From: Aplectana chamaeleonis
Taxonomy: Eukaryota; Nematoda; Chromadorea; Rhabditida; Cosmocercidae
Assembly (NCBI GenBank): GCA_029168955.1
Contig: JAPDOI010001750.1
Coordinates: 62,001-126,000 of the forward strand
DNA: 64,000 nucleotides
Reading direction: 5' to 3'
Part shown: positions 51,001 to 60,262 of the stretch, piece by piece
Numbering within the stretch: the stretch's first letter is position 1
Layout: the number at the start of each line of letters is the position of its first letter
Made by a program: the position numbers and the translations under genes
Notes under the pieces: model-generated
The model's input: only the letters and a program-made list of their open reading frames with translations
Told to the model about the DNA's origin: nothing
Database searches by the model: none

Positions 51001-54000
51001 TTGCCGATGCTTCTCGGCTCGCCACTGAGCAATGTGAAGCGTAGCAATTGTATTTAATTCTGTGACACCCTCACCTTAGTGTCGTCGCAGCAGAGTTCTC
51101 CAGCCTTATTTATGCAAGAATAAGCAGCTGGGCATGTCTTGACGCACTCTGAAAAGATCAGTCTTTAGAAGTAGACTCGAAACATACAATGTGTTGCGAG
51201 ATCATAGGACACACACGAATTCTCGTGGTATCAAACGTTATTTCAACTAAAGGCAATGTTCCCGATAGAAATAGTTTTTTGCCTATCTTTAAAACGGTCC
51301 CATTTTGATTCCAATGATGTCTCTGGAATCGTACAATACCCCCTGGGAACGGAGTTATGGCCCCTCAAAAATTGAGCTAGGGCAGCATGGTGGACGAGTT
51401 TTTCGAGGCTTGTAACTTCCGTCTTTTGCAGCTGATGTGTGCGAGCTGGCCTGAGTAAAGAGAGCAGTTGAGAATGGAGGGGAGAACGGGGTTTTTGATC
51501 GGAAACCATCACTCATCTCGCGATCTCTGGTATTCATTTGTTCACATCGAGGTGGCGGACCTGGAGCACGGGGCAGTACTGGAACACTAAAACGCTTGTT
51601 TGCAGCCGCTATTTCGCCACTCCTGGCTCGTTTTTTACCGTTATTTCGACACCGGGAGCCTAGGAACATTCCCGCTTATCACTTCACTGTGGAAGGTCAC
51701 TGAGGATGATTATCGTGAACGCTGTCTTTAACCATGGTACAATATTTCTCAAAGGAATTCTGTTGATTTTCAGGATGCTGGCACCGAGAAATTTCGAAAA
51801 TGACTGTTGGAAAACTGTACGACTTAGGTGATGTTCTCGGGAAAAACAATTCTACCGCTTCTACATCAGCTTATTTATGGTACTCACAAGGCAACAATTT
51901 TTAGTCAGCCCAGCCATTTTAGATGAAATTTATTTTTCTAGAACCCATTTTTGGTGTAAAATCGGATTGCGTTTTTCGCAACTGCATAAAAGCACTCTGA
52001 AAAAAAGTTATACGAGTTTTCAAAGCCTGGCGGCAAGGTAAGGATACCCGTATGAAAGTTTCTGGGTGTTTTGAAAAAAAATTCGGTTCCAGCTCAAAAC
52101 TTGCATAGAAGGGTAGTCAAGGGTGCTGATCACGAAAGTGGAGTCAATTTGCTGAAATTCTGAGGTTTATTGTAGATTACGGTAGGTGCCATGTCATTTA
52201 GGGGGTAAAACCTACCTTAGGATACAGACGGACGTCGATTTCGTCATCACCGGCCCGAATAACCCCCGCATAGAAATTTTGAGTCAAATCTGAGGTTTTG
52301 ACCGAACTACCGTATACCCACCGTAATCTAACGTAAACTGTCAAAAATCGATAACGGACCCCAGATCCGTGTTCAGCGCTCCAAATAACCCCCAGAGGAG
52401 CAATTTGAGCAGTATCTATCATAACACTCCGGCAATCGTCAAAAGTCGCGATTTGCCATCAAAATTTCCTCCGGTGGGAAGCCTTGATCGAATTAAAGGC
52501 ACAGTATACCCTCAGACATGAATTTCGTGATTTTTATTTGTGTAGTATACCCCCCCCCCTATATGACACGGGCCAAGTACGAGATCTCAATTCCCCCAAA
52601 TAAACAAGTTAAAAGCGACCACCGCAGGCCCGACCTCCTCCACTCGCCACCACAGGCCCGACTCCCCACCTGATTTTCGACCTCGATATCGGCCGGATGA
52701 ATGGAAGAATTTAGACCGAGCCTACGTTCTTCAGTCCATCACCGGCCTGTGTCCTTATCCTGGCTCGCTCTCGCACAACGGCTGCGGATGGAAAGAAATA
52801 CAACCCTAAGAGAACTCGTCCACCAATTTTCCGTCCTCAAATAATAGGCTTTTTTCGAGGAGTCATAACTCCTTTTGTTGGGATTCTTAAACGATTTCAA
52901 AGATACCACTGTGATCAGCGTGTGGTTTTCTCCAATATAAGCATAAAAACAGAAAAATAATTTTCTGGGTGTTCTGTGCCTCTAAAGGCACAGGACACCC
53001 AAAGAAATATTTCAAGTTTACATGCTGGTCTTGGAGAGGGTGACACGCTGATCGCAGTGGTATCTCTGGAATCGCCCAAGACCCCCTATGAACAGAGTTA
53101 CGGCTTCTTAAAAATGCCTATATGTTGAGGGTGAAAATTTGGTGGACGAGTTGTCTTAGGCCTGTATTTCTCTTCATCCGCAATCATTGCGCGAGAGCGG
53201 GCCAGGAGAAGGGCAGAGACCGGTAATGGACTTAAAGGCAAGGTCCGGTCAAATTTTGACACCACCGAAATTCGGAATAGATAGATTGGGCTGGTCTAGC
53301 CGGACACCGTCCTAAATTTTCACAAACGCTAAATTCGTATTTCTGGAGAAAAAAGCATGAAAGTCAGGGATTACGGTATTCACAGCATGAAAGTCATGGC
53401 TGGAATGACCGATAAATAAACAGCACTTTCGAAGAGTGCGTGGACAACCGCTAAAATATGGACGATGACCACACTTTCCTGACTTTTCTAAATCATCGGC
53501 TCACGGAAGTGGTTGGAATAAATTGGAGAAGACCTGTTTTAACGCAGTTTTTGCATGTTCCTTCGGACTACCTGTACCATGAGCACAGACTCAGCTGGAA
53601 ATCTAAGAATCGAAATTCTGCCCGGACCCTGCCTTTTAGAACGTAGGCTCGGTTGAAATTCATTTATCCATCCGGCCGATATCGAGGTCGAAAATCGGGA
53701 GGGAAAGGGCCTTTGGTGGTGAGTGGAGGCGGTCGGGCCTGTGTCTGGCGAAAAACACCTATAACTTTATCAGAGTGGGTTTAGGCAGCTGCGAGGATCA
53801 TAACCGGATTCTACGTCAAGAACGGTTCTAGAGAAGTACATTTCATCAGGAATGGCCAGACTGACTAATAATGGTTCCCTTGTCACATAATATAGCGGGT
53901 CATCCGCGGGCAAGTCGTGTACCGACCGCAGAATGGGCGAATTTCGGAAAAAATAGGTGTATGCTTGAAAGCAAAACGGACTCTAAAACGAGAGGTGGAG

Positions 54001-55468
54001 AGAGAAGAGAAGGAGAGGTGAAACGGCCCAAATCATTCTGCGGATCAGGTCAGTGTTCAAAATAGCTGCATTCGTGGAACTTTTTTCGTTTCCCTGACGA
54101 CGTTCGGGCGTCAGACATGGGGGTAAGTTCAGCTGAAGATTTTCTATCGATATGAGCACATAATATTACCAACTCTTCTCAAAAATCAACGGAATCTATC
54201 GTTTGTCAACTGTTCTGAGATCAAGGGGAAGTAGAAAAGTTGATGTAGAATCTTAAGCCGCACTTGATCACAAGGTCTGCCGCTTGGGTGTCTTCAGGGA
54301 AGGCCATGAAAATTCATCTAGCTCACGTTCGGAATCAGCCAACCTGATCTTGTGGAGGGTTCAAAGCTTCAGCGGTGATTTGTTCTCAAGCGGTACCTTT
54401 TTCTCGGAAATGACTGATTTGGAGCAGTCCTCTACTTTTAATGGCGAGAAACAGTCACGATCATTTCGTGCCAATCCGGGATCCCTCAGGCTTCTGCCTT
54501 TCCCCAGGATTTCAAGTCCACACTAGAGCTGTGTAGTTGTGTGTGGCTTATTATTCTTTTCTTTTATCCTGCAATACATCGGTACTAAACAGGTACCGAT
54601 GTAACATCTCCGAACAAAAATGACAAATGTGGAACATTTTCCAGTTAACATTTCCGGAAATATTCTGTTTCGATAAATCGCTGGAGTTACTCGTCGACAG
54701 CATACTGAGAATATTTCCGGTTCCAGACTCGTTACTACAATGACCACCCTCAAACTTTGCACAACTGCTAAAAAAGCTTTCTCGCGGCTTTTCAGATTAC
54801 TCCGTCATATTTGGTTTTTCGGAATAATACTGATGTTGCTCGAGTCGCCTGATCTACAGGATGGTAGTAAAATTTTGCGGTATCTCCAACTATACATTAA
54901 CTGTAGGTATATCGCTCTGTCCGGAGCGCGTTACAACTTTCCAAATAGAAAGAGACTGCTGAGCGATCTAGCGGGCCAACATGTGTTTCGAAAGGAGCAA
55001 GGTACCTGTAGTTAACGTATTGTTAATGTTATCGTCAAACATTCAAAACCATCTTGCAGGTCCGGATGAGGCGATAGCTTTCCTCTCCCAAAAAACGCAC
55101 ATTTGATGGAGTAATGAGGAAAGCGCAGAAAACCCGCGGGTAAACTCTTTTTTCGCTTTTCGCAAATTTGTGGGCCGGAGGTGGTCAAAAAAAGACTTGG
55201 AATCGTTTGTTACTGGGTAGTGTTTGGGAGCAATGTTTCTGAAGGAAACGTCATACCTATGTGATGCCTCGGAACTGTTGTTAAAAAGAAAGAGAAACAA
55301 TCGCATACGCTTCATTGAACGACACCAGACACACTAGCAATGAAAACAAGCTAGAAGGAAAAGTCAGTTGTTTCCCAATTTCTTACCAGTGTTAGCCGGA
55401 AACTTGCAGGGTTGGAGTTGGGAGTAGACGACGTCGATAACAGATATGGCAATTAGAAGAAGAAGCAT
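38880..55468 (-). CDS. Secreted three-ShKT-domain protein, 7 exons (gene model)
   Basis: Seven minus-strand exons (listed separately) join in consistent phase: 55468-55387, 51148-51075, 43384-43321, 42312-41707, 41447-41252, 39576-39166, 39052-38880. After discounting one inserted base the sum is 1605 nt, an exact 534 codons plus stop. Order in the protein: signal peptide (about 1-16); Cys-rich module (C21, C29, C33, C39, C47, C48); short linker; Lys-rich repeats (about 85-190); acidic then Pro/Gln/Asn-rich stretch (about 195-275); ShKT domains at about 277-317, 342-382 and 479-519, each 41 residues from first to last Cys. Acidic Asp/Ser linker separates the last two. ShKT domains are six-cysteine folds common in nematode secreted proteins, some acting on potassium channels; function here is not assignable. 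The third domain has a Lys-Tyr pair before its fourth Cys. Splice joins are inferred, not confirmed by transcripts; extra exons in the 4.2 kb and 7.7 kb introns are possible. Confidence 0.75.
39166..39576 (-). CDS. Exon 6: ShKT domain 2 plus acidic linker
   Basis: Acceptor GATTTTCAG; the exon starts in phase 1 and opens with the first ShKT Cys. Six cysteines are arranged as in the ShKT family, ending CPRTCGKC. It is followed by PNGPGYPNSP-type repeats and a long Asp/Ser run with Lys. The donor is taken as GTACGG at 39165, giving phase 1; the frame stays open to 39077, so the exact 3' end is inferred from phase and the next exon. Confidence 0.78.
39645..39900 (-). mobile_element. Partial family C element in intron 5
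   Basis: GCAGATCTTGGAGAGATTCA, CCAAGACCCCCTATGAA and AAAATTTGGTGGACGAGTTG match the inverse of C1/C2; the termini are lost. Confidence 0.6.
41252..41447 (-). CDS. Exon 5: ShKT domain 1 with a one-base insertion
   Basis: Acceptor TTCCAG and donor GTATGT bound a 196-nt exon that should be a multiple that keeps phase 1 to phase 1 (195). Its sequence closely matches the ShKT exon at 39576-39166: CVDKLNPRTGVSDCP is followed by the out-of-frame extra base near 41398-41403 (CCAAGG on the plus strand), after which the ShKT pattern resumes in another frame through CPRTCGRC. As given, translation would stop shortly after the insertion. Either a sequencing or assembly error, or a real null allele. Confidence 0.75.
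41707..42312 (-). CDS. Exon 4: Lys-rich tandem repeats and Pro-rich tail
   Basis: A 606-nt exon between CTTTCAG and GTATGC, phase 1 to phase 1. Five blocks built on FK(K/N)KTKAP and TTKSKG(L/I/V)D recur with a period of 23, 23, 24 and 30 residues, with variable acidic spacers (SE, AEG, TSEE, SSSDSSDDED). The following part is acidic (Asp/Glu/Ser/Pro) and then consists of repeated PxxPxPxxPxGP-type Pro/Gln/Asn turns. The composition is like an extended secreted matrix, mucin-like or adhesive linker. The open frame on the opposite strand here is an antisense shadow. Confidence 0.8.
42363..42790. mobile_element. Family D TIR element, copy D1 (intron 3)
   Basis: TTAAAGACAGCGTACACGCT and then CATGGTCGAGATTA, inverted at the right as TAATCTCGACCATGTTTAAA. 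The right outermost bases are missing. It joins D2. Confidence 0.7.
42785..43254. mobile_element. Family D TIR element, copy D2 (intron 3)
   Basis: TTTAAAGGCAGCATACACGC at the left and GCGTGTATGCTGCCTTTAAA at the right. The interior has an inverted pair around 42945-43110 (AAATGGGCAAATACAGGGGG-type). Confidence 0.78.
43321..43384 (-). CDS. Exon 3: Ser/Arg-rich linker
   Basis: A 64-nt exon with TTTCTTCAG acceptor and GTAAGC donor. It begins in phase 0 and ends in phase 1, exactly the phases needed between exons 2 and 4. It encodes 21 residues rich in Ser, Asn, Pro and Arg with no cysteine. The call rests on splice signals and phase only. Confidence 0.6.
43793..43835. repeat. Hairpin, 16-bp stem
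   Basis: GTTGTGGCAGCACATG and inverted GTTGTGGCAGCACGTG around an 11-nt loop. Confidence 0.75.
44170..44610. repeat. Direct repeat pair
   Basis: AGAGC(T/C)TCAAAATAAAC(T/C) followed by AGGATCTA(T/C) occurs at about 44178 and 44536. The 44270-44350 stretch also resembles 49090-49180. Confidence 0.6.
44636..44950. repeat. Cluster of CTG(C/T)CAGATTACGAG repeats
   Basis: TCTG(C/T)CAGATTACGAG and its inverse TTCTGGCAGAATT recur every 20-40 bp. A block containing ACGAGACGATGTTGCCCTCC is directly repeated at about 44669 and 44857. A related field lies at 48850-49080. Confidence 0.7.
44951..48850. other. Intron 2 repeat mosaic
   Basis: Contains AT-rich TTCGAATA tracts (45630-45800), repeat E (46080-46250), the AGGCAT element (46278-46752), a repeat H-like piece (46980-47240) and a fragment of the 8674/20017 TIR family (48310-48600). 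No exon was found. Confidence 0.45.
49188..49436. repeat. Tandem duplication, about 124 bp x 2
   Basis: ATCATTTCTG ... CACCTCTG(G/A)ACTCTGATCA ... CCAAAACGCTGCAAA repeats with a few mismatches. Confidence 0.75.
49937..50590. mobile_element. TIR element, GTGGGGAAGTTCCCGA ends
   Basis: CTCAGAAATTCGTGGGGAAG and inverted CTCAGATATTTGTGGGGAAG, both continuing TTCCCGA. The interior has a long hairpin at about 50471-50525 (GAGACGTCCCC). Frames within it are shadows. Confidence 0.75.
51075..51148 (-). CDS. Exon 2: Cys-rich module
   Basis: A 74-nt exon flanked by a CTTTTCAG acceptor and a GTGAGG donor. It starts in phase 1 (completing a Glu codon with exon 1) and ends in phase 0. It encodes five cysteines ending in a CC pair followed by two Asp; together with the Cys from exon 1 the spacing is C-x7-C-x3-C-x5-C-x7-CC. 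The even Cys count suggests a small disulphide module. I do not recognise it as a named domain. Confidence 0.65.
51246..51732 (-). mobile_element. Family A TIR element, copy A7 (intron 1 side)
   Basis: CTAAAGGCAATGTTCCCGAT at the left and ATCGTGAACGCTGTCTTTAA at the right; subfamily of A5. It sits about 100 bp upstream of exon 2. Confidence 0.75.
52020..52330 (+). repeat. Dispersed repeat H
   Basis: AAAGCCTGG(C/T)GGCAAGGTAAGG ... AGGTGCCATG ... GAATAACCCCCG(C/A)ATA also occurs at 745-1077; pieces lie near 18540, 40330, 34250 and 46990. Confidence 0.65.
52493..52984 (+). mobile_element. Family C TIR element, copy C2
   Basis: TTAAAGGCACAGTATACCCT at the left and GGGTGTTCTGTGCCTCTAA at the right. 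It abuts C3, inverted. Confidence 0.76.
52981..53745 (-). mobile_element. Family C TIR element, copy C3, split by an insertion
   Basis: 52981-53231 and 53639-53745 are contiguous in C2; the join is at ACCGGTAATGGAC | AGAACGTAGGCTCGG. The far end is lost. Confidence 0.72.
53232..53638. mobile_element. TIR element with AGGCAAGGTCCGG ends, nested in C3
   Basis: TTAAAGGCAAGGTCCGGTC at the left, GCCCGGACCCTGCCTTTTAG at the right. It interrupts C3 at a TGAA-like site. Confidence 0.74.
53746..55386. other. Intron 1 distal part
   Basis: Repeat similar to 4200-4300 at 53757-53830 (TTTAGGCAGCT(G/A)CGAGGA). A short hairpin ACATCGGTAC lies at 54576-54602. Frames at 54740-55015 (+) and 55315-55043 (-) lack support. 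Confidence 0.4.
55387..55468 (-). CDS. Exon 1: start and signal peptide
   Basis: ATG at 55468 opens a run of Leu codons and a hydrophobic core (MLLLLIAISVIDVVYS), a textbook signal peptide with likely cleavage before QLQPC. The exon is 82 nt and ends in phase 1 at a strong GTAAGA donor. Upstream on this strand a TTTCATAG just before the ATG could be a trans-splice acceptor. The reading frame is too short to be noticed by length alone; it is supported by the signal peptide, donor and phase match with exon 2. Confidence 0.72.
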
Positions 55469-57859
55469 GTCTACTATGAAATGAAGCAATCACTTTTTTA
55501 CACTGACTTTTCAACCATCCATGTATGCACTTCCGGAAGGTTCGTGAATGTCAACATGCTATTCAAATTATCTGGCTCGTTGTACTAAGGATAAGGTCAC
55601 ATACAGGTCCGTCTACTGTGACGACAAGTATGTACATATGTAGTACAACGGAAAGGGACAAGAATCGCCATGAAAGATGAGCACCTGCATTTGTACATAC
55701 ATTCAATCCGTAGGCAGTTGATAAATTTTTAGGCAGTTAGAAACACTCATGCGATTGACATTGTCAATTAACCCTTTTTTTCTGATGTCTATGGAAAACG
55801 TAGCTCTTATTGTTAGTTAGGAAATCTTAGGCTCGCTAAACGGATCGGTTCAGGGCTATTATTAAGGTTTGCGGATGAAAATACGAATATCACATTTTTC
55901 GTCACCGAGAAATCACGCGACATGATCTCTTATCAGCTTGTGACGCTTATCAATTACCGATTAGGTGCGACCGTGTCCTCCTTTTCGCTTGTCAAAGTTG
56001 CTACTTTTTTAGTAGAAAAATTATTTTGGAAAGTTGTAAACAAGAAAGACATCGTGCGAGCACGTATTCTTTACGACTTGTGTCCTCTAAAAAACGTCGT
56101 AATTCACATCTTTCGAGGCGCTAGGGGGGGGGCGACGTTTCGACCTCCGTCTGCCCTACGCTCTCTCACTGTCTCTAACCTCCGCTCCTCACCAACACGT
56201 GTAGGAACCAAGTAAATTTTGCCGTTTTATAGCCTGTAGCAATGCTGAAAGGTGGCTGAATCGCTCCTAGCATGCTGAGCAGCGTCCTCTTCCGAAAAGA
56301 TTGAAATTTTCGTTGAAGCGTTTCCAATATAACTATGAAATTGTTGATGTAGAACAGGAAGAGAGTCCACAATATACAAACGGAGATTTTCTAAAGGGTG
56401 CCATCTAGTTGGATCCAACCTAGTCCTCTCAGGAGCTTACTTTGGCTCCCGGGTTTCGAGTGTTCGTTTGCCTGGAAACGCAAATCATCACGGAAAATGG
56501 TTGCCACATCAGTTGAGTTTCGCAAGCACGAGTCCAGCCGGTCTCTTAACCGTAAATTTCCTTTTTTTCGAAAGTCCAAGAACTCTGGATTCTTCGATTC
56601 GATCGTTACCTCGGACAAAAAAATGAATTTTTGTCAATATTTCCAACAAGAAATAGAAGTGGATTCCTGTTGGTGAGCAATAAATTATCGTTACCAGAGC
56701 CGTATTCGTAAGTAAGGTAGGCCATGCTAAGTTGTGACGGAAAACCAACTTTCTCTCATCGTGGAGATCTTGACGTCGTGTCAGACAATACTCTCTGGAG
56801 TCCACTCGCAGCACCCTGGGATGCAGTTGACAAAACGTAAATCACATTCTAACATGGTCAGCGTAGGCACGATTAAGCACATCGTGTGCAAACGATTGGC
56901 CTGAAACTAAGGCTTGAACGTGAATTCTACCTGCAATTAGGCGGACAAAGTGCTTCGGGTGCTGTGGGTTGATGCACTAAAGGTTGGGAGGGACTGCTTC
57001 ATGACAACACTCGCGCTCACATTGTTGAAGCCGACCGAGTCCCACGGCTTCCGATCGGCCTTCTCAAAATCATCAGAGGCTGTCTCTTCACGCATCGAAA
57101 ACGGCTAATCTGGAGGCGACACATGGGCGCCTACCATTACACAAGATGTAGTTTTGTCGGGAGAATGTCGATGGCCAAAATATGTGGACAGCTCCTGCAT
57201 GAGTCTTGTTTCGACATGTCAGCTCAAAACGATAGTCGTCCACCGGGGAGTATACGCTCACTCAATAATGAAAGGACTACGTCTGACTACATGGGCAGAT
57301 CTGTGTTTGCTTATCCTTGAGAGAGGAAGTTGAGCAGAGAATGTAATTTATTCGTAAAATAGGACTTTTTTCTGGGAAGGAATATCTCTGTTGTTTTAAG
57401 ACCACTCTTAGCATACAAGGGGACGTGCACGACTACTCCCTACTGAAATTGCCGCTATCCCCTGACACTGACGTTCAAGCCAATTCAAGCGAGATGAGGG
57501 AAGCGGAAAAGTGAAACAGGGAGGTTTCAAGACTAGCGTGACAGTTCAGTGTAGAGCGGGTGTGGAAGAGGGATGTGCGTCGAACGATTTTCAAAACTAG
57601 GCAAACGGCAATCGGTAAAAACTTCGAAAAACGGCCGGCAAAAAAAATCGGAAGTATAATTCGTTGCCCACGGTCTTTAGTCCGACGTAAAATCGCAAAA
57701 CCTATTTGTTACGAGTTCTCACCATAGGAGGGTACAAAAATGTCACCATCGACATCAATGAATGCTCTCAATAAAATATTAATTATTTCATTGCAATCAA
57801 CTGAAAACGCAAATAAGCTTCAAAAGTCGCATTATCAGATTGGAAAAAAATCAGGATAT
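55469..57859. other. Upstream region of the ShKT gene
   Basis: Would hold its promoter. No TATA box stands out. Dispersed repeat R5 lies at 56088-56232. Frames of 90-100 codons (55922-56215, 56398-56676, 56814-56509) have no domain or splice support. Confidence 0.4.
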
Positions 57860-58176
57860 CTATACTTCAATGGATAGCAACAACAGTGTGGAGGGACTTC
57901 GAAATCGGTACTGATAAAAATCAGATCGCAATATCAAAAACTTGTGAATATTGTGGTGTAAACACAACAATTTTTCCAGGTTTTCGGGAATCAGCCTTTT
58001 TCTGCGATCACAAGAAATAACACCTGCGATAGCGAAGAGGCGTCTACATCCACTAGATGTTGCCGGTGTGGATAAGAACTTCATTGAAAGCTGTTTAAAG
58101 AGCGGGTACTTTGTCAAATCGGTCTCCAATCGCCACGATGGAAATGAATCGCTATCCACGATAGGTTTACGACTTA
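57860..58176 (-). pseudogene. hAT transposase C-terminal dimerisation domain fragment
   Basis: About 105 codons with the hAT dimerisation signature: YPLFKQLSMKFLSTPATS, then GCRRLFAIAGVI, RRKRLIPENLEKLLCLHHN. In the family this helix bundle mediates transposase dimers. Only the C-terminus remains; the catalytic core and BED zinc finger are absent upstream, where stops appear at once. The usual Ser-Glu-Arg before the conserved Phe is changed to Gly-Cys-Arg-Arg. A domesticated exon cannot be excluded, but no splice site was clear. Confidence 0.82.
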
Positions 58177-58682
58177 GATAGTCGTGAACCTCCCAAGGAA
58201 ACTGAATGAGCGAAATTCAAAGATAGCAAATTTTTATAAGAAATTCCATTTTAAGAACTTTTCATACTTCGGAGGGCAATGCTTTGAAAAGTGTAACCTT
58301 GAGGTGAAGCCGAATTAGCAATTTCAAGGTTCTATAGGCATTTAGTCAAGAGCGTCGAGCACGGAAAACATTTCGAAACGAAACAACGTGTCTACAGCCC
58401 ACGGAATCGTATGCTTCATAGTCATCACCATGAAACTTTTAAGCGTGCGGCAAGAGCAGTGAACGACTATGAAATCTCGGGCGGCACCGCCATGGCAGTG
58501 CGAGGTGAAGTTGTCATGCACAGATGTGTCATGCATATAATTTATTATTATCATATGCTGCTACATGCTGTATATGCGATATACATATATATGTATATAG
58601 AATATTTGAGCGTAGATGTAGAGCATCATTGGTGAGTATCATGAGATCTGAGATTAGTATAAACACAATTGTGTCAAGTTAA

Positions 58683-59768
58683 TTAGTCTTGGTTGTCATA
58701 TTCCATTGAGCCACCGTCATCATCATCACTTAGATCCTGAGTATCGCTTTCGATTTCGATATCATATCCCTTCTCTAATTTTTCCACATGCTCTTTACTA
58801 GCTTCCTGTCGCTCACCGGAAGATCCTTGCTGTTGCTTCTGCTGTGGCTGACCTGGACTTCCAGATGGCCCCTAATCTTGAGGCCCTGGTGCTAGAAGTT
58901 TGGGAATTGGATCATGGTGATGCCGTGCGCTTTCTGCTGTCCGTTTTAACATTGCATGGCAGTTAAATAGGCTTGGTCATCGATCCTGGCTTGATTGATT
59001 CGACAAGTTTCTTTTCATGTGCCAGCATGGAGTCAATCATCTTCTTGGCATCAGGGTCCTCAAATGTAACACCGACCTTGCTGAGCTTATTGACTGCACC
59101 GCCAATGCCGAATCCTCATGTGTTCGAGTCAGCTTGCATTTGCTTGATCTTTGTTGTAAAGTCGCTTGGCACAGAGTCGAGCTCTGCCATGGCGAACATG
59201 TCAACTTTCTGTACTTTCTTTCTGGATCAGGACTTCCTTGTTTCATATACATTGGACTTGCCAAAACTCCTCTACGCCAGATCCTCTGTGCAAAGTAGCA
59301 GATATTTTCAAAGAGTACATTGTTAACCCATTCAACGACTTTAGGCGAAAGAGCAATGAATGATGAGCTCCATTGCCACACGACCATGGGTTATCCAGAA
59401 ACCATAGAGATTGCAGGCTTTGATCCGTACACGCGGTGGGATGATCCTAGAATTATTTTTTCTGGAGAGACTTAGAGCTGAGAATCGGGTGATGATACGA
59501 ATGGTAAGATCATCATGGCGGTTCATGTGTTTCCTTGAAGGCGCTGTCGCTAGTGGAAAGGTTAGGCACTTTTGGAGGGATGGCAGAAGGTTGGATTTTT
59601 AGAATCCAATGAGTAGCCAACCTTTTTTTCTTTCTCCTCCAATTGAATCCTTCGTCGTGGTGGATCCTTCCAGCGATCAAGTGCGGTGGCGGTGGTTCAG
59701 TCTTCTTTGACGTCAGACAGCGGCTTCCAGGGACTTCTTAGCGAACCTCAAACTTGGGTAATCAAACC
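58683..59768 (-). pseudogene. Decayed protein-coding copy headed by an SL1-like leader
   Basis: At 59768-59747 on the minus strand lies a 22-mer equal to nematode SL1 except for one base. Downstream, protein-like reading continues over about 1 kb in changing frames: DRWKDPPRRRIQLEEKEKK, then a helical stretch (NNVLFENICYFAQRIW), then KLSKVGVTFEDPDAKKMID, a Gln/Pro/Gly-rich linker and an acidic tail ending SDDDDGGSMEYDNQD and a TAA at 58685-58683. At least four frame shifts and two in-frame stops interrupt it, so it is dead. I do not recognise the family. A retrocopied host mRNA fits the leader; a copied viral nucleoprotein-like gene is possible but unsupported. Confidence 0.5.
59747..59768 (-). 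other. SL1-like spliced leader sequence
   Basis: Minus strand reads GGTTTGATTACCCAAG then TTTGAG, differing from SL1 only at position 6. It is followed by GTTCGC rather than the SL RNA body, so it is not an SL RNA gene and looks like the 5' end of a reverse-transcribed trans-spliced mRNA. Confidence 0.7.
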
Positions 59769-59947
59769 CTTTACTAACCTATATGCACTGTCTGACTGGA
59801 GCAGAAGAGGGGGAAGAGAGGTAGGAGCTGGGACAAAAACACTGAACAAAAATAGAAAGAACCCCCCCCCCCGCCATCAAGCAAGAACAGGCCGCTGGCC
59901 AGAAAATGATGACAAATGACGCAGGGGTTTCGAAATAGACGGCCGCA

Positions 59948-59990
59948 GCGCGCCCCAGCCATGCGGAGCGTCGTTTGCGCTGGGGCGCGC
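59948..59990. repeat. GC-rich hairpin
   Basis: Perfect 12-bp stem GCGCGCCCCAGC with a 19-nt loop, just beyond the 3' end of the BEL/Pao coding region. It might be LTR or termination structure, but no matching LTR is visible. Confidence 0.5.
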
Positions 59991-60262
59991 TTCCCTTCCT
60001 TCGGCTTGCAGCACTCCCGAATTTTCAGTGTTTTCTCTCCCCCCTCTTCCTATTATTCTTGACCTTTCTCACCTTTGTGGTGAGAAGGTACTCATCTTCT
60101 TGGGCTTTGACCCTTTTGTCCAGATTGTTGCTTCGGGCTTTTCTTCTTAATTTTTTTTCCAGTAAATATGTGGGGGTTATTTGAACGAACGAACAATAAG
60201 CATGCATATCTACAAGTGGGTGTCGCCGACAACGTTTGTCGACGACACTGCCGGCAGGCCGC

